Shown: positions 51,108-61,029 of the stretch, one piece after another
Layout of the letters: each line of letters starts with the position of its first letter
How positions within the stretch are numbered: position 1 is the stretch's first letter
Origin: an uncultured Kiloniellaceae bacterium
Lineage (GTDB): Bacteria > Pseudomonadota > Alphaproteobacteria > Kiloniellales > Kiloniellaceae
Reading direction: 5' to 3'
Assembly (NCBI GenBank): GCA_947493695.1
Contig: CANLSF010000005.1
Span: 310,001-374,000 of the forward strand
DNA: 64,000 nucleotides
Translations under genes and position numbers: made by a program
Notes under the pieces: model-generated
Databases searched by the model: none
The model's input: only the letters and a program-made list of their open reading frames with translations
Told to the model about the DNA's origin: nothing

Positions 51108-53492
51108 TCAGGATACGCGTTCCAAGCGGTTGGTAACTCGGCGGTCAGACGGGAAGATGGCCTTGATTGTCGTGCCCAGTCCCAGCGCGCTGTCGATCTC
51201 AAACTTGCCGCCATGAAGTTTGATCAGGGCTTTAACGATCGGCAGCCCCAGGCCCGTGCCGGTGTGATTTCGCGACAAGGGGTTCGCGACCTGGCCAAAG
51301 GGTTGCATGACACGGGTCAGATCATCTTCGTCGATGCCGATCCCCGTATCGCGAATGGTCAGTACGATGCCATCTTCCCAGGCATCCTCGACCGCCAATA
51401 TGGCGACATCGCCCGCATTGGAGAATTTGATCGCGTTCGACAGCAGGTTCATCATGATCTGCCGCAAGGTCCTGCGATCCGCACGCATCCAGATCTCGTC
51501 CTGAACGGTTTGCAGCGATAGGACGATATCAAGCTTTTCGGACTGAGGCCCCATAAGCTTGATGACATCGCGCGCAAGCTCTACCAGATCGAGATCTTCC
51601 TCATGCAGCTCGAACTCGCCGGCTTCGATTTTCGAGAGGTCGAGCAGATCGTCAATGATATCGAGAAGGTGCTCGCCGCTGGCCAGAATGTCCGAGGCAT
51701 ATTCCCGGTACCGCGCATTTCCGATTGTACCGAAGAGCTCACCGGCGATCACCTGGCCAAACCCGATGATCGCATTGAGTGGCGTACGCAATTCGTGGCT
51801 CATGTTTGCCAGGAAGTCGGATTTCGCCTGATTGGCCTCTTTCGCCTGGTTCAAGGCCTGTATCAGGGCCATCTCGGTGGCCTTCTGTTCCGAAATATCC
51901 TGACAGACGCCGAAGAGCGCAGATACATTCCCATCCTTGTCGAATTCGCAACTGCCGTCGAGGCGTACGAAGAGCTCGCTTTCGTCGTCCCGCACGACGC
52001 AAATCGAAAAATCACACTCAGATTTTTCGCGATAGGTTTGCTCCAGCGTGCTCATAAACAAATTGCGGTCATGCGGATGGACGCGCGCACGCAGGGCGTC
52101 AAACGAAATTGACCTTCGTTCCTCAACAAAACCCAGCATGCGGGACAGCTCCGCGGAGCATTCAACCGTCCTGTTCTTCACGTTCCAGTGCCAATCGCCC
52201 AGGCGGGCAATGCGCTGCGCTTCCGAGAGCTGACGCTCACGATTGCGCTGCCGCAAGGTCTCGCGCGCCATCTCCGCAACGAGGGATTCGACGTGAAGCT
52301 TACTTTCTTCCAGCTCGGCCACATAATTTCTGAGATTGGACTCACTGGTTTCAAGCGCCTGAGACACTCTCCGACGGCGCTCGACATTGAACAGGACATA
52401 AATCAGCAAGAGCAGAGCACCAAGCTCGGCCCACATATCCTTGAATGTGTCCAGCAGCATATCACCACGGGACACCGCAAAAACGAGCTCCCACGGCGCG
52501 CCGATTACATTGCGCTGGATGACCATCAAATCTGGTGATTTAGTTCCGGTTTCAAGAAGCCTGACGATGTTCTCCGGAAGAGTCTGCAAATCGTCAGCCA
52601 TCACGATGCGCTCGCCCTCTTCCCCGTCTCCACTCCGCGCCGAAGCGAGAACGCGCCTCTCATGATCCAGCAGGAAAACCTGGCCACTGTTGGGCACTGC
52701 CTGCTGCAGGTTCCCACCAAGGGCTTTCAGCCTGATATCCAACGCAACAACGCCTCGGTATTGACCGTTCTGGTCAACTGGCGCGGCGAGTGTTGCGACG
52801 CTATTGCCAGACTGCCTTTCGTTTCCCAGTGACAGCCAGAACTGGTTACGTTCCGGATTCTGCTCTTTCCGCCCTTCGGTTATGAGGGGGAGCGACAAAA
52901 TCTCCTCACGGAAGTGCCGTTCGCTGGAATGAGCCCAGGGATAGCTGTATTCGAACCCGCGCAGCGAAAGATAGGACACCCGGTCGACTTGTTGGATCGA
53001 TCCGACCGAAGACTTGAAGCTCGTGTTCAGTCCGATTGCCATTTCAATCTCGTGACGGAGTGCTAGATCGGTTCGGTCCAGTACCCCAAGGCCGGTCAGA
53101 TTCCCCATCCATTGCGGTGTCTGACCGCTGGCCCCCAGTCCATCCAGGGCGTAACCCTCAAAACTGGCAGAGGGTGTCAGGTGCTCATAGGGCGTCAGCT
53201 CACGTCCCCCGACGTCTTCCCGTACAGAGACATCACGGAGTTCGCGCTGAGTGACCTCGCGCAACATGTGAATGTGGTCGCCGGCCCGTTTCGCCACGGC
53301 GCTCACGCTTTGGACAGCAGAATCGAAATCACGCTGCAGCTCGATGACGCGCGCAGCCTGGCGTTGATGCGCATCCACACCCAGCAGAGCGACTGCCGAT
53401 GCGAGCACCAGTGCAGAAATTGTGTAAGACCTGTGCAAAGCTGACCGTCTATAAAAAATCCGAGCTTTGCGCAGTTTTACACGCGGACCCAT
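51108..53492 (-). CDS. Cache-PAS sensor histidine kinase
   Basis: The 794-residue kinase has TM1 (ISALVLASAVALLGVDA), a Cache-like periplasmic domain at about 55-320, and TM2 (MWAELGALLLLIYVLFNVER). A coiled coil is followed by a PAS domain at about 430-525 (GDWHWNVKNRTVECSAELSR) and HisKA NMSHELRTPLNAIIGFGQV with His about 566. The HATPase has NLLSNAIKFSNAG, TIRDTGIGID and GTGLGLPIVKALIKLHGG. The HisKA region LDLSKIEAGEFELHEED matches the second kinase here. There is no receiver or response regulator next door, so the partner is elsewhere. Signal is unknown. Confidence 0.93.
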   Translation of the reverse strand: MGPRVKLRKARIFYRRSALHRSYTISALVLASAVALLGVDAHQRQAARVIELQRDFDSAVQSVSAVAKRAGDHIHMLREVTQRELRDVSVREDVGGRELTPYEHLTPSASFEGYALDGLGASGQTPQWMGNLTGLGVLDRTDLALRHEIEMAIGLNTSFKSSVGSIQQVDRVSYLSLRGFEYSYPWAHSSERHFREEILSLPLITEGRKEQNPERNQFWLSLGNERQSGNSVATLAAPVDQNGQYRGVVALDIRLKALGGNLQQAVPNSGQVFLLDHERRVLASARSGDGEEGERIVMADDLQTLPENIVRLLETGTKSPDLMVIQRNVIGAPWELVFAVSRGDMLLDTFKDMWAELGALLLLIYVLFNVERRRRVSQALETSESNLRNYVAELEESKLHVESLVAEMARETLRQRNRERQLSEAQRIARLGDWHWNVKNRTVECSAELSRMLGFVEERRSISFDALRARVHPHDRNLFMSTLEQTYREKSECDFSICVVRDDESELFVRLDGSCEFDKDGNVSALFGVCQDISEQKATEMALIQALNQAKEANQAKSDFLANMSHELRTPLNAIIGFGQVIAGELFGTIGNARYREYASDILASGEHLLDIIDDLLDLSKIEAGEFELHEEDLDLVELARDVIKLMGPQSEKLDIVLSLQTVQDEIWMRADRRTLRQIMMNLLSNAIKFSNAGDVAILAVEDAWEDGIVLTIRDTGIGIDEDDLTRVMQPFGQVANPLSRNHTGTGLGLPIVKALIKLHGGKFEIDSALGLGTTIKAIFPSDRRVTNRLERVS

Positions 53493-53797
53493 GAATAATT
53501 AGTTATAAATTTTAGAGCTAATTCTGCTCCGAAATTCAACTTCTTAAGTCAATTTCAACAGCAATACACACCCGTTCAGGCTGCTTATCCCTCCGGTGCG
53601 CAGGTCCTACAGGGGGCGAACATCCGTTCACCCCTTCGCATCAGGGAAAATTATCTACTAGAATCAGAAGGTTAAATCGCACCTCAATCATCAAGAGACA
53701 AAAACTACGGCTCACACCACCCCGCGCAAAAACCGAAACGGTACTTTGCCAAGAAGCATGTAAACCCGGTTGGCAATCCAACTTTCAGGCGTAGGCG
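53493..53797. other. Short intergenic region
   Basis: About 305 bases between kinase and bactofilin genes on the same strand. The kinase-proximal half is AT-rich and probably carries its promoter. No gene, RNA or strong terminator is supported. Confidence 0.4.
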
Positions 53798-54340
53798 TTA
53801 CGCCCGTGCCGCCTTGTTGGCTGTCGCAGCCTCGCCGGCGCCCTGTACACCGCCCTTTTGAGCTGCCGACTGAACCGCACGGGCAGCCTTTACGCTCTCG
53901 AGACGTCGGCAATTCCCGCCGAAGTTCGCACCTGCCTCGATTGAGAGTATCTGGTGGATCACGTCGCCGGTCATATGGGCGGTTTTTGAGATATTGATCG
54001 TTGGGGCTTCCACCTGACCGTTCACAGTACCACTGATGTTAATGGTATCAGCTTGAATGGACCCTTTGATGTTGGCGCCGGGACTTACGGTCACCGTGCG
54101 GGACCGAATGTCACCCTCGACAACGCCGTCTACCTGAATATCACCGGCGCTCTCAAGATCTCCGATCACGCGCAAATCGGCATTGATGACCGAGGGCTTG
54201 CCGCTGCTGGGCCGCTGCGCCGCGGGAGCCGCTGTTTGCGCCGTGCTCGGCTGCTCGGTCTTTGCTTGATCGGTTTTCGACTGTTCAGCTTTCGATTGGT
54301 CCACTTTCGCTTCCCCTGATTTTTCGCCTCGTGAAAACAT
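53798..54340 (-). CDS. Bactofilin (polymer-forming cytoskeletal protein)
   Basis: The 180-residue protein has a low-complexity N-terminus (Gln/Lys/Ala repeats, residues 10-45), the bactofilin beta-helix at about 50-150 (SVINADLRVIGDLESAGDIQ, DGVVEGDIRSRTVTVSPGAN, INISGTVNGQVEAPTINIS) and an Ala-rich tail. Bactofilins self-assemble without nucleotide into filaments that position cell-wall or stalk proteins. The long DQSK/TDQAK-type N-terminal tail likely tunes membrane association. It is divergent from the second Cache kinase gene. Confidence 0.93.
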   Translation of the reverse strand: MFSRGEKSGEAKVDQSKAEQSKTDQAKTEQPSTAQTAAPAAQRPSSGKPSVINADLRVIGDLESAGDIQVDGVVEGDIRSRTVTVSPGANIKGSIQADTINISGTVNGQVEAPTINISKTAHMTGDVIHQILSIEAGANFGGNCRRLESVKAARAVQSAAQKGGVQGAGEAATANKAARA

Positions 54341-54795
54341 TTTGATCTCCTCCCCTATCCTCGCAAACTACTACGTCCCGGCGCACCGGAAAAGCTCGTC
54401 TCCAAAGTCCGATGCTTCTCGGTGGAAGCAGTCGAGAAAGGCAAAGCCTTCGGCACTCGCACTCAGGAGCTTAACCTTCTACGACAATAATGACCAAATT
54501 CCGCGGAAACTGTGTCATATCTGTGAACTACCACAATCCCCCTTAGGTTGCGGTTGCGCGTCGCCCGCTCCATATGACATGAAGGCTTTACGTCGATCCC
54601 GGCTTCGCGCATGAAGTGTGGCCTTCCAGTTGGCTGATGTCTCTGAACAGCCACTGTTTTACCCTTTAGACATATACCCGATCACTCCAGACCCGCTCAA
54701 CGAGTACTCTGGGAGTTGTCCTGATAGTACATTTCTGCGAGCCTATTGTCTGGTATTCAGAAGTAGTAGCAAGTTTAGGGGCGGAAACCCGGCGC
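54341..54795. other. Divergent promoter region
   Basis: About 455 bases between the bactofilin and kinase genes. Short frames here have no family signature. Promoters for both genes are expected; none is precise enough to place. Confidence 0.4.
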
Positions 54796-57309
54796 ATGAA
54801 GCCTTCAATAAGAAGCATCCTTGTTATGGGGATCATAGGCCTACAGTTCGTGACGGTCTCCGCAATTCTGTTTTCGTCTTACGTGACGACAGAGGCTGTT
54901 CTGCTGGGGCACGCTCGCCAGATCATGGAAAACGTCGCCTCGGACACAATCGATCGTTCAGAGGATTTTCTGTCACCAGCGCAAACTGCTGCGGATTTAA
55001 CGCAGCGACTGGCCGATCACAATGTGCTCAGCAGCGACAACCCAAAGTCGATGGAGCGGTATTTTTTCGAACAGCTCAGACTCTACCCACAATTCGCAGG
55101 TATCTATTTCGGATCCACCGATGGTAGTTTTTTCTATGTGAAGCGGGACAGTGAGTTCGCGGAGGGCGGCTATCGAACAAAGATTATCTCCACCAAGGAG
55201 GAAAACCGTACCGTCGAGCTGCTTTGGCGCGATGCGAATTATGTCGAAACCGGACGGAACCTCGATCAGGAAGACACTTTCGATCCGCGAACCCGCCCCT
55301 GGTTCAAGAAAGCACTCGCCACCCGGGATCTGGTCTGGACCAACCCCTATATCTTCTTCACATCCGGCCAGCCAGGCATCACAACCGCCGCACCGGTGCT
55401 TGATTCTGAAGGCACCATCAAAGGTGTCGTCGGTGTCGACATTGAAATTACCGAGATCTCGACGTTTCTTGCCCGGCTGAAAATCGGCGACTCCGGTTCC
55501 GCCTTCATTTTGAGCGCAGACAGTGACGTCATTGCCTTTCCCGATGCAGACAAAATCAAGCGACCCAGCTCTGAGAGTGGCGAAGGCTTGCGGTTCACTC
55601 GCATTGAAGAGTTGGATGACGAGCTAAGCCGTGCAGCCTACGAGTCGCTGCAGCGTTCAGGCAACGCCTCTGATTTGCAGTCACAGCAGTTCACCACTTT
55701 TGACGTGAGTGACGAGACCTTCCACGCAATCTTTGCGCCCTTCAAAAACCCGAACTGGCCCTGGGTCATCGCCATTCATGTCCCCGAAAACGACTTCCTT
55801 GGCGAGATTAAAGAAAACCAGATATTCAACGTCTACCTGGCGGTAGCGATCGCAATTATTGCCTGTCTGGTCGGCTTTTTTCTCTGGCGTTCGATCGCTC
55901 GGCCCATCGCAGCTCTCCGCACCAATGCACTGGCAATCACCAGCGGCGATCTGGACTCAACAAGGGTCGTCCGCAGCCGTTACGCGGAAATTCAGGAAAC
56001 CGCAGAAGCCTTCACCCATATGGTGGCGGCGCTTAAGCAACATGAGATCGAGAACAGCGCACTCACCGAGGGTCTACGAACCTTTTCTCGTGCGGTCGAA
56101 CAAAGCCCGACCGCAATTATTATCACAACCGACAAAGGCAACATCGAGTACATCAATCCGAGCTTCACGAGCCTGACCGGATACACAATCGGGGAGGTTT
56201 CCGGCCTATTACCCCGTGAACTCGTAGGCAACGAGACACTGAGTGCGGAATGTACGGAATTGCTCTCCGTCGTGACCTCCGGACGTATCTGGCGCGGCGA
56301 GCTTCGGCTTAAAACCAAGGCGAACGAGGAGATCTGGTGTGCGATGACCGTATCGCCGGTCCGTAACGCCGAAGGTGGCAAAGGTCATTTCATTGCCATC
56401 GCCGAAGATATCACCGAACGTAAGCAAGCTCAGGAAGCGCTGAAGTCGGCGAGAGACGAACTTGAAATCCGTGTTGAAGAACGAACTCGCGAGCTGCGTG
56501 AGGAAATTACGGATCGTAAACGTGCCGAGGAACGCGCAGAAACGGCCAACCGCGTTAAATCCCGGTTCCTGGCAAATATGAGCCATGAACTCAGAACACC
56601 GCTGAATGCAATTATCGGTTTTTCAGACGTTATCCGCCGGGAGCTCTTCGGACCGATGTCCAGTCCCAAATACATGGACTACGCCTGCAACATCCATGAG
56701 TCGGGCACCCATTTGCTGCAACTGATCAACGACACGCTTGATCTTTCGGCAATTGAAGCCGGAAAACTGGCCCTGCATGAAGAGAGAGTCGATCTGGCGG
56801 ACGTCTCAGCCGCAGCGAACCGGCTGATCACCCCAAGAGCCGAAAGCGGCAAGGTGAATATTGAGCGACAGATCGATCATGACCTGCCGTACCTCTTTGC
56901 CGATGAGCTGCGCGTAAAACAGATCTTGATAAATCTGCTTTCCAATGCGGTCAAATTTACGCCTGAAGGTGGCTCCGTCACTCTCTCGATCACCTATGAC
57001 GCAGCATCTGGCTTCATGATTAAAATCAAGGACACCGGCATCGGTATGGACAAGGCGGGCATTACGCTGTCCATGGAGGTCTTCGGCCACGTCACCAATG
57101 CCTTCTCCAAAGGTCATGAAGGCACGGGTCTGGGTCTTCCCCTCACCCAAAAGCTGGTTCAGGCCCACGACGGCACGCTCGACATTGCGAGCGCGCTTGG
57201 AGTTGGGACGACCGTAAGCATCCAGTTCCCAAGCGAACGCGCCGTCTCGCGCCACAGCAAAACGCAGGGAACCGCTCCCCTCGTGTCCACAGGTCCGCAG
57301 GGCGACTGA
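54796..57309 (+). CDS. dCache-HAMP-PAS sensor histidine kinase
   Basis: The 837-residue kinase has TM1 (SILVMGIIGLQFVTVSAIL), a double Cache sensor at about 40-330 (FDPRTRPWFKKA, GVVGVDIEITEIS) and TM2 (YLAVAIAIIACLVGFFLW). HAMP, a PAS domain at about 430-545 (AIIITTDKGNIEYINPSFTS) and a coiled coil follow. HisKA NMSHELRTPLNAIIGFSDV has His about 596, and the HATPase carries NLLSNAVKFTPEGG, IKDTGIGMD and GTGLGLPLTQKLVQAH. The Cache family usually senses small acids or amino acids. A DUF2336 gene follows within about 170 bases on the same strand. Confidence 0.93.
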   Translation: MKPSIRSILVMGIIGLQFVTVSAILFSSYVTTEAVLLGHARQIMENVASDTIDRSEDFLSPAQTAADLTQRLADHNVLSSDNPKSMERYFFEQLRLYPQFAGIYFGSTDGSFFYVKRDSEFAEGGYRTKIISTKEENRTVELLWRDANYVETGRNLDQEDTFDPRTRPWFKKALATRDLVWTNPYIFFTSGQPGITTAAPVLDSEGTIKGVVGVDIEITEISTFLARLKIGDSGSAFILSADSDVIAFPDADKIKRPSSESGEGLRFTRIEELDDELSRAAYESLQRSGNASDLQSQQFTTFDVSDETFHAIFAPFKNPNWPWVIAIHVPENDFLGEIKENQIFNVYLAVAIAIIACLVGFFLWRSIARPIAALRTNALAITSGDLDSTRVVRSRYAEIQETAEAFTHMVAALKQHEIENSALTEGLRTFSRAVEQSPTAIIITTDKGNIEYINPSFTSLTGYTIGEVSGLLPRELVGNETLSAECTELLSVVTSGRIWRGELRLKTKANEEIWCAMTVSPVRNAEGGKGHFIAIAEDITERKQAQEALKSARDELEIRVEERTRELREEITDRKRAEERAETANRVKSRFLANMSHELRTPLNAIIGFSDVIRRELFGPMSSPKYMDYACNIHESGTHLLQLINDTLDLSAIEAGKLALHEERVDLADVSAAANRLITPRAESGKVNIERQIDHDLPYLFADELRVKQILINLLSNAVKFTPEGGSVTLSITYDAASGFMIKIKDTGIGMDKAGITLSMEVFGHVTNAFSKGHEGTGLGLPLTQKLVQAHDGTLDIASALGVGTTVSIQFPSERAVSRHSKTQGTAPLVSTGPQGD

Positions 57310-57481
57310 TCCAGAAATTTCCGTTCCGGAAACTCGCTTATACATGCCCACGAACAATCTAGACGCACCCGCTCAGATTGCGCCGGCGGCGATTACAATT
57401 CCGGAGATTAACTGTCCTCTAATGTCTTTACGTGATGCTGCAGGAAAGGTTGAGGCAAACCGAACGCATCGAGGAACACCT

Positions 57482-58474
57482 GTGAACGACAAGAAAACGC
57501 TCCGTAGTTATGAAGCAGACTACCTGGTGAGCGAAATGCAACCGGAGAAGCGAGCGGAAGTCGCACGCAAACTCGCAGGTAAACTGCGTGAAGAATCCAC
57601 CCAGCTGGAGCGGGAACTGACCTGGGCCGTGGCGCGTCAACTGGCGGAGGATGCCGTTGAGGTGGTCCGCTCCGCACTCGCGCGAAGTATTTGTGACTGC
57701 GAGTTTCTGCCGAAAGATATCGGCTATACCCTTGCCTACGACATTGAATCGGTTGCGGTTCCGTTTCTCAAAGTGACTGAGATCTTTTCCGAAAACGAAC
57801 TTGTCGAAATTGCCGGCGCCGTAACGGATTCCGTCCGCATCGCTATCGCAAGCCGTGAAAACCTGCCCCCCAAGGTTACCAACCGCCTTGCCGAAGCCGG
57901 TAACTTGGATGTCGCACACACAATGGTCGACAACCCGACGGCTGCCATCGATGAAGTGGGCTTTGCAACACTGACAGAGCGCTTCGGGCGCGATCAGACA
58001 CTACTGGAACGCATGGCATTGCGGACCGATCTGTCACCCGCGATCGTTACAGACCTCATAATAAGGGTCTCCAACACAGCCCGCCAGGAGCTCGAAAAAC
58101 GCTATGGCATGGCACCCGACTTTGTGAACGTTCTGGCGCAGGAAGCCGAAAACAATGCTTTGCTGGATCTTGCGGAATTCAACACGGCGTCGGATGCCTT
58201 GTACTACGCCGCAGACCTTCACAAGAAAGGCGAACTGACCCCAACGTTCTGCCTGATGGCAATCAGGAACGGAAATTTGCCTTTTTTCGAAGCTGCAATG
58301 GCGGTGCGGACCGGCACGTCGGTGGAAAACGTTGAGCTTATCCTGCGGGAAGGAAGTATGCAGGCAACAAGCCTGCTTTGCACAAAGGCCAAGCTGCCAA
58401 GCCTTCTGCATCGGGAAATCGCAGAAAAGGTCAATCGCCAGGTTCAGAGCACCGGCCAGACCTATCCGCGCTAA
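57482..58474 (+). CDS. DUF2336 domain-containing protein (second copy)
   Basis: A helical soluble protein of 330 residues, or 376 if an ATG at 57344 is used. The GTG at 57482 is preferred because GAGGAA lies five bases upstream and the DUF2336-like region begins about there (SYEADYLVSEMQPEKRAEVA, LTWAVARQLAEDAVEVVRSA). The 57344 start has no ribosome site. The same fold as the gene at 1488-2675 is seen, with LSPAIVTDLIIRVSNTARQE aligning to its SPALVKKLF stretch. It lies immediately downstream of the Cache kinase, which hints at a signalling partner. Function is unknown. Confidence 0.83.
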   Translation: MNDKKTLRSYEADYLVSEMQPEKRAEVARKLAGKLREESTQLERELTWAVARQLAEDAVEVVRSALARSICDCEFLPKDIGYTLAYDIESVAVPFLKVTEIFSENELVEIAGAVTDSVRIAIASRENLPPKVTNRLAEAGNLDVAHTMVDNPTAAIDEVGFATLTERFGRDQTLLERMALRTDLSPAIVTDLIIRVSNTARQELEKRYGMAPDFVNVLAQEAENNALLDLAEFNTASDALYYAADLHKKGELTPTFCLMAIRNGNLPFFEAAMAVRTGTSVENVELILREGSMQATSLLCTKAKLPSLLHREIAEKVNRQVQSTGQTYPR

Positions 58475-58628
58475 CGCAGCGGGCACCGGGGCAGCAGCCT
58501 CTTCGGCAATTCCGGCCTGACGTAAGCCCCACATTATTTGTCTCCGGCCACCTCTCTGCGAAGCAAAGCCACGGTGACACGCAAGCATTTCCAGCGACAA
58601 AGTCTCTGGAAACTGCTAAACGCAGCTC

Positions 58629-59843
58629 ATGACAAATGACGTCTCGCCTTTTCGGAAACGCTGGATTAAGCCCGAAATCCTGCTGATGCTGATGGCCGCT
58701 TCGGTCCCACTGAGCTTTGCAACCTGGCAAACGCTGCTGAACAATTTCGCCATCGAACAAGCAGCCTTCACCGGCGCCGAAATGGGTATACTGCAAAGTT
58801 TGCGCGAAGTTCCGGGCTTTCTGGCCTTCGCGGTGGTTTTCGTCCTATTGCTGCTGCAGGAACAGACGCTTGCCATTCTGGCGTTGTTGCTTCTGGGGAT
58901 CGGTACAGCCCTGACCGGCTTCTTTCCTTCTATCCTCGGCCTCTATGCGACTACAGTCATCATGTCGCTAGGATATCACTACTTCGAGACGGTTCAGACC
59001 TCCCTGGCGCTGCAGTGGATCGACAAAGAGCGCACAGCCGAGGTGCTAGCCAAGATCCTCGCCGTCGGTTCAATGGCATCGATCGTCATATTTGCCCTCA
59101 TCTGGCTCGCATTCGACCTGGCAGGGCTTTCCTATCAGTGGGTCTATCTGCTTGGCGGCGGCTTGACCGTTGTCGTGGCGCTCGCGTGCTGGAAGATCTT
59201 TCCGCATTATCCGGAAAAGGTACGCCAACATAAGAAAATGCTCCTGCGCCGCCGCTACTGGCTCTATTACCTTCTGACCTTCATGTCCGGGGCACGCCGT
59301 CAGATCTTCATTGTCTTCGCCGGCTTCCTGATGGTCGAAAAATTCGGTTACGACGTCAGTGAGATCGCGATCCTCTTCTTCATCAACGCCGGCATCAACG
59401 TCGTCCTGGCACCGCGGATCGGACGGCTGATCGGAAGGATTGGCGAGCGGCGATCATTGCTGTTCGAGTACGTCGGCCTGATCATCGTCTTCGTCTCCTA
59501 CGCCTTCGTGGAGAACGCGACGGTCGCCGCCGGCCTCTATGTCATCGACCACATGTTCTTCGCGCTCGCTATCGCGATCAAAACCTACTTTCAAAAGATT
59601 GCCGATCCGGCAGACATCGCCGCCACGGCGGGTGTCGGCTTTACGATCAATCACATCGCCGCGGTAATCATTCCGGTAATTTTCGGCGTACTCTGGCTCT
59701 CCTCGCCTGCGCTGGTCTTTCTGGCTGGCGCAGCGATGGCGGCGGTCTCGCTGGTACTCGCTCTGGGCATTCCCCTGAGTCCCCAGCCCGGTAGGGAAAC
59801 GATCTTCGGCAAACAGGTAGTTGCCAACGCCCCCGCGGAATAG
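58629..59843 (+). CDS. MFS transporter
   Basis: The 404-residue, twelve-helix carrier differs in sequence from the MFS gene at 6613-7884. Helices include EILLMLMAASVPLSFATWQT and the pair LLLQEQTLAILALLLLGIGT. PRIGRLIGRIGERRSLLFEY is the MFS loop motif between helices 8 and 9. The central loop is basic (EKVRQHKKMLLRRRYW). I cannot name the substrate. It is followed, with only a short spacer, by the DUF3179 gene. Confidence 0.85.
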   Translation: MTNDVSPFRKRWIKPEILLMLMAASVPLSFATWQTLLNNFAIEQAAFTGAEMGILQSLREVPGFLAFAVVFVLLLLQEQTLAILALLLLGIGTALTGFFPSILGLYATTVIMSLGYHYFETVQTSLALQWIDKERTAEVLAKILAVGSMASIVIFALIWLAFDLAGLSYQWVYLLGGGLTVVVALACWKIFPHYPEKVRQHKKMLLRRRYWLYYLLTFMSGARRQIFIVFAGFLMVEKFGYDVSEIAILFFINAGINVVLAPRIGRLIGRIGERRSLLFEYVGLIIVFVSYAFVENATVAAGLYVIDHMFFALAIAIKTYFQKIADPADIAATAGVGFTINHIAAVIIPVIFGVLWLSSPALVFLAGAAMAAVSLVLALGIPLSPQPGRETIFGKQVVANAPAE

Positions 59844-59934
59844 CTGCAACCCACCCAAAGACTTTGGTTTGTCGGCCCGACCTGATCACCCGAGTGTGAT
59901 TCGCTTTCAGGCCGCCAATGGCGAAAACTTGCGC

Positions 59935-60963
59935 ATGCTTGCACTTCGTTCTCTTGCGGGTCACCGGAACGCTACCTGCTTCGCAATGACCCTCGCACTG
60001 CTCAGCTTTACCGGCCTCAGCAGCTTGGGCACATTTTCTCCCGCCCTGGGGCAATCGGTTGAGCGGTGGCGCTCGGAATGGCCGAATACCGATTTCGAGC
60101 TCCATGCGATTGACTACGACGAGATCCTGAGTGGCGGCCCCCCGAAAGACGGCATCCCATCGATTGACAATCCGGAGTTTGTGCCGGTGAGCGCTGCAGA
60201 TAACCTCGCTCCGACCGAGCCGGTCGTTGGGTTGGTGATTGACGGTGAAGCGCGAGCTTATCCCCTGCGGATACTGACCTGGCACGAGATCGTAAACGAT
60301 GTTATCGGCGGGAATCCAGTAACCGTCACCTACTGCCCCCTTTGCAATTCGGCAATCGTTTTTGACCGAACGCTCGACGGACAGGTCCTTGAGTTTGGGA
60401 CGACCGGAAAACTGCGCAATTCAGATCTGGTCATGTACGACCGAACGACAGAGAGCTGGTGGCAACAATTCCTGGGCGAAGCCATTGTTGGAGAATTGAC
60501 CGGTAAAAAACTTAAGATGCTGCCATCACGGCTAGAGTCATGGGAGCGCTTTGCCGCCCGTCATCCTGAAGGCGTGGTATTGGTTCCAAACAACGAGAAT
60601 ATCCGGTCTTATGGCCAGAACCCTTATGACGGATATGATACCTCAGCGACGCCCTTCCTCTACCGTGGAGAGATGCCGGACGGTATTGAGCCCATGGCGC
60701 GGGTTGTCGCGGTGGGTGAGAAAGCCTGGAGCATGACACTGCTCAGAGCGAGCGGAAAAATTGAGAGCGACGATCTGGTGCTGACCTGGGAAGCCGGACA
60801 GAACTCGGCGCTTGATCACCGAACGATCTCCAAAGGCCGCGACGTAGGCAACGTTGTCGTTCAGCAACACAGAAATGGCAAACTGCACGACGTGCCCTAC
60901 GACGTAACATTTGCATTCGTGTTTCACGCCTTTCATCCCGATGGCGAGCTCCGCATCGAGTAG
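59935..60963 (+). CDS. DUF3179 domain-containing exported protein
   Basis: The 342-residue protein has a signal peptide (ATCFAMTLALLSFTGLSSLG, cleavage after ALGQ) and a DUF3179 domain. Family features are AYPLRILTWHEIVNDVIGG, the Cys pair in TVTYCPLCNSAIVFDRTLDG and ENIRSYGQNPYDGYDTS. DUF3179 proteins are periplasmic and of unknown function; the CPLC motif could bind metal or disulfide. The ATG at 59935 is chosen; the frame from 59821 overlaps the MFS gene and has no signal. The flavin reductase gene follows after about 66 bases. Confidence 0.88.
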   Translation: MLALRSLAGHRNATCFAMTLALLSFTGLSSLGTFSPALGQSVERWRSEWPNTDFELHAIDYDEILSGGPPKDGIPSIDNPEFVPVSAADNLAPTEPVVGLVIDGEARAYPLRILTWHEIVNDVIGGNPVTVTYCPLCNSAIVFDRTLDGQVLEFGTTGKLRNSDLVMYDRTTESWWQQFLGEAIVGELTGKKLKMLPSRLESWERFAARHPEGVVLVPNNENIRSYGQNPYDGYDTSATPFLYRGEMPDGIEPMARVVAVGEKAWSMTLLRASGKIESDDLVLTWEAGQNSALDHRTISKGRDVGNVVVQQHRNGKLHDVPYDVTFAFVFHAFHPDGELRIE

Positions 60964-61029
60964 CCTTGGCGGCAAGATCTTGATAGGCTCCGGCTTCGCG
61001 TCACTTCCCCCGTAAATCATCGAGTCTTT

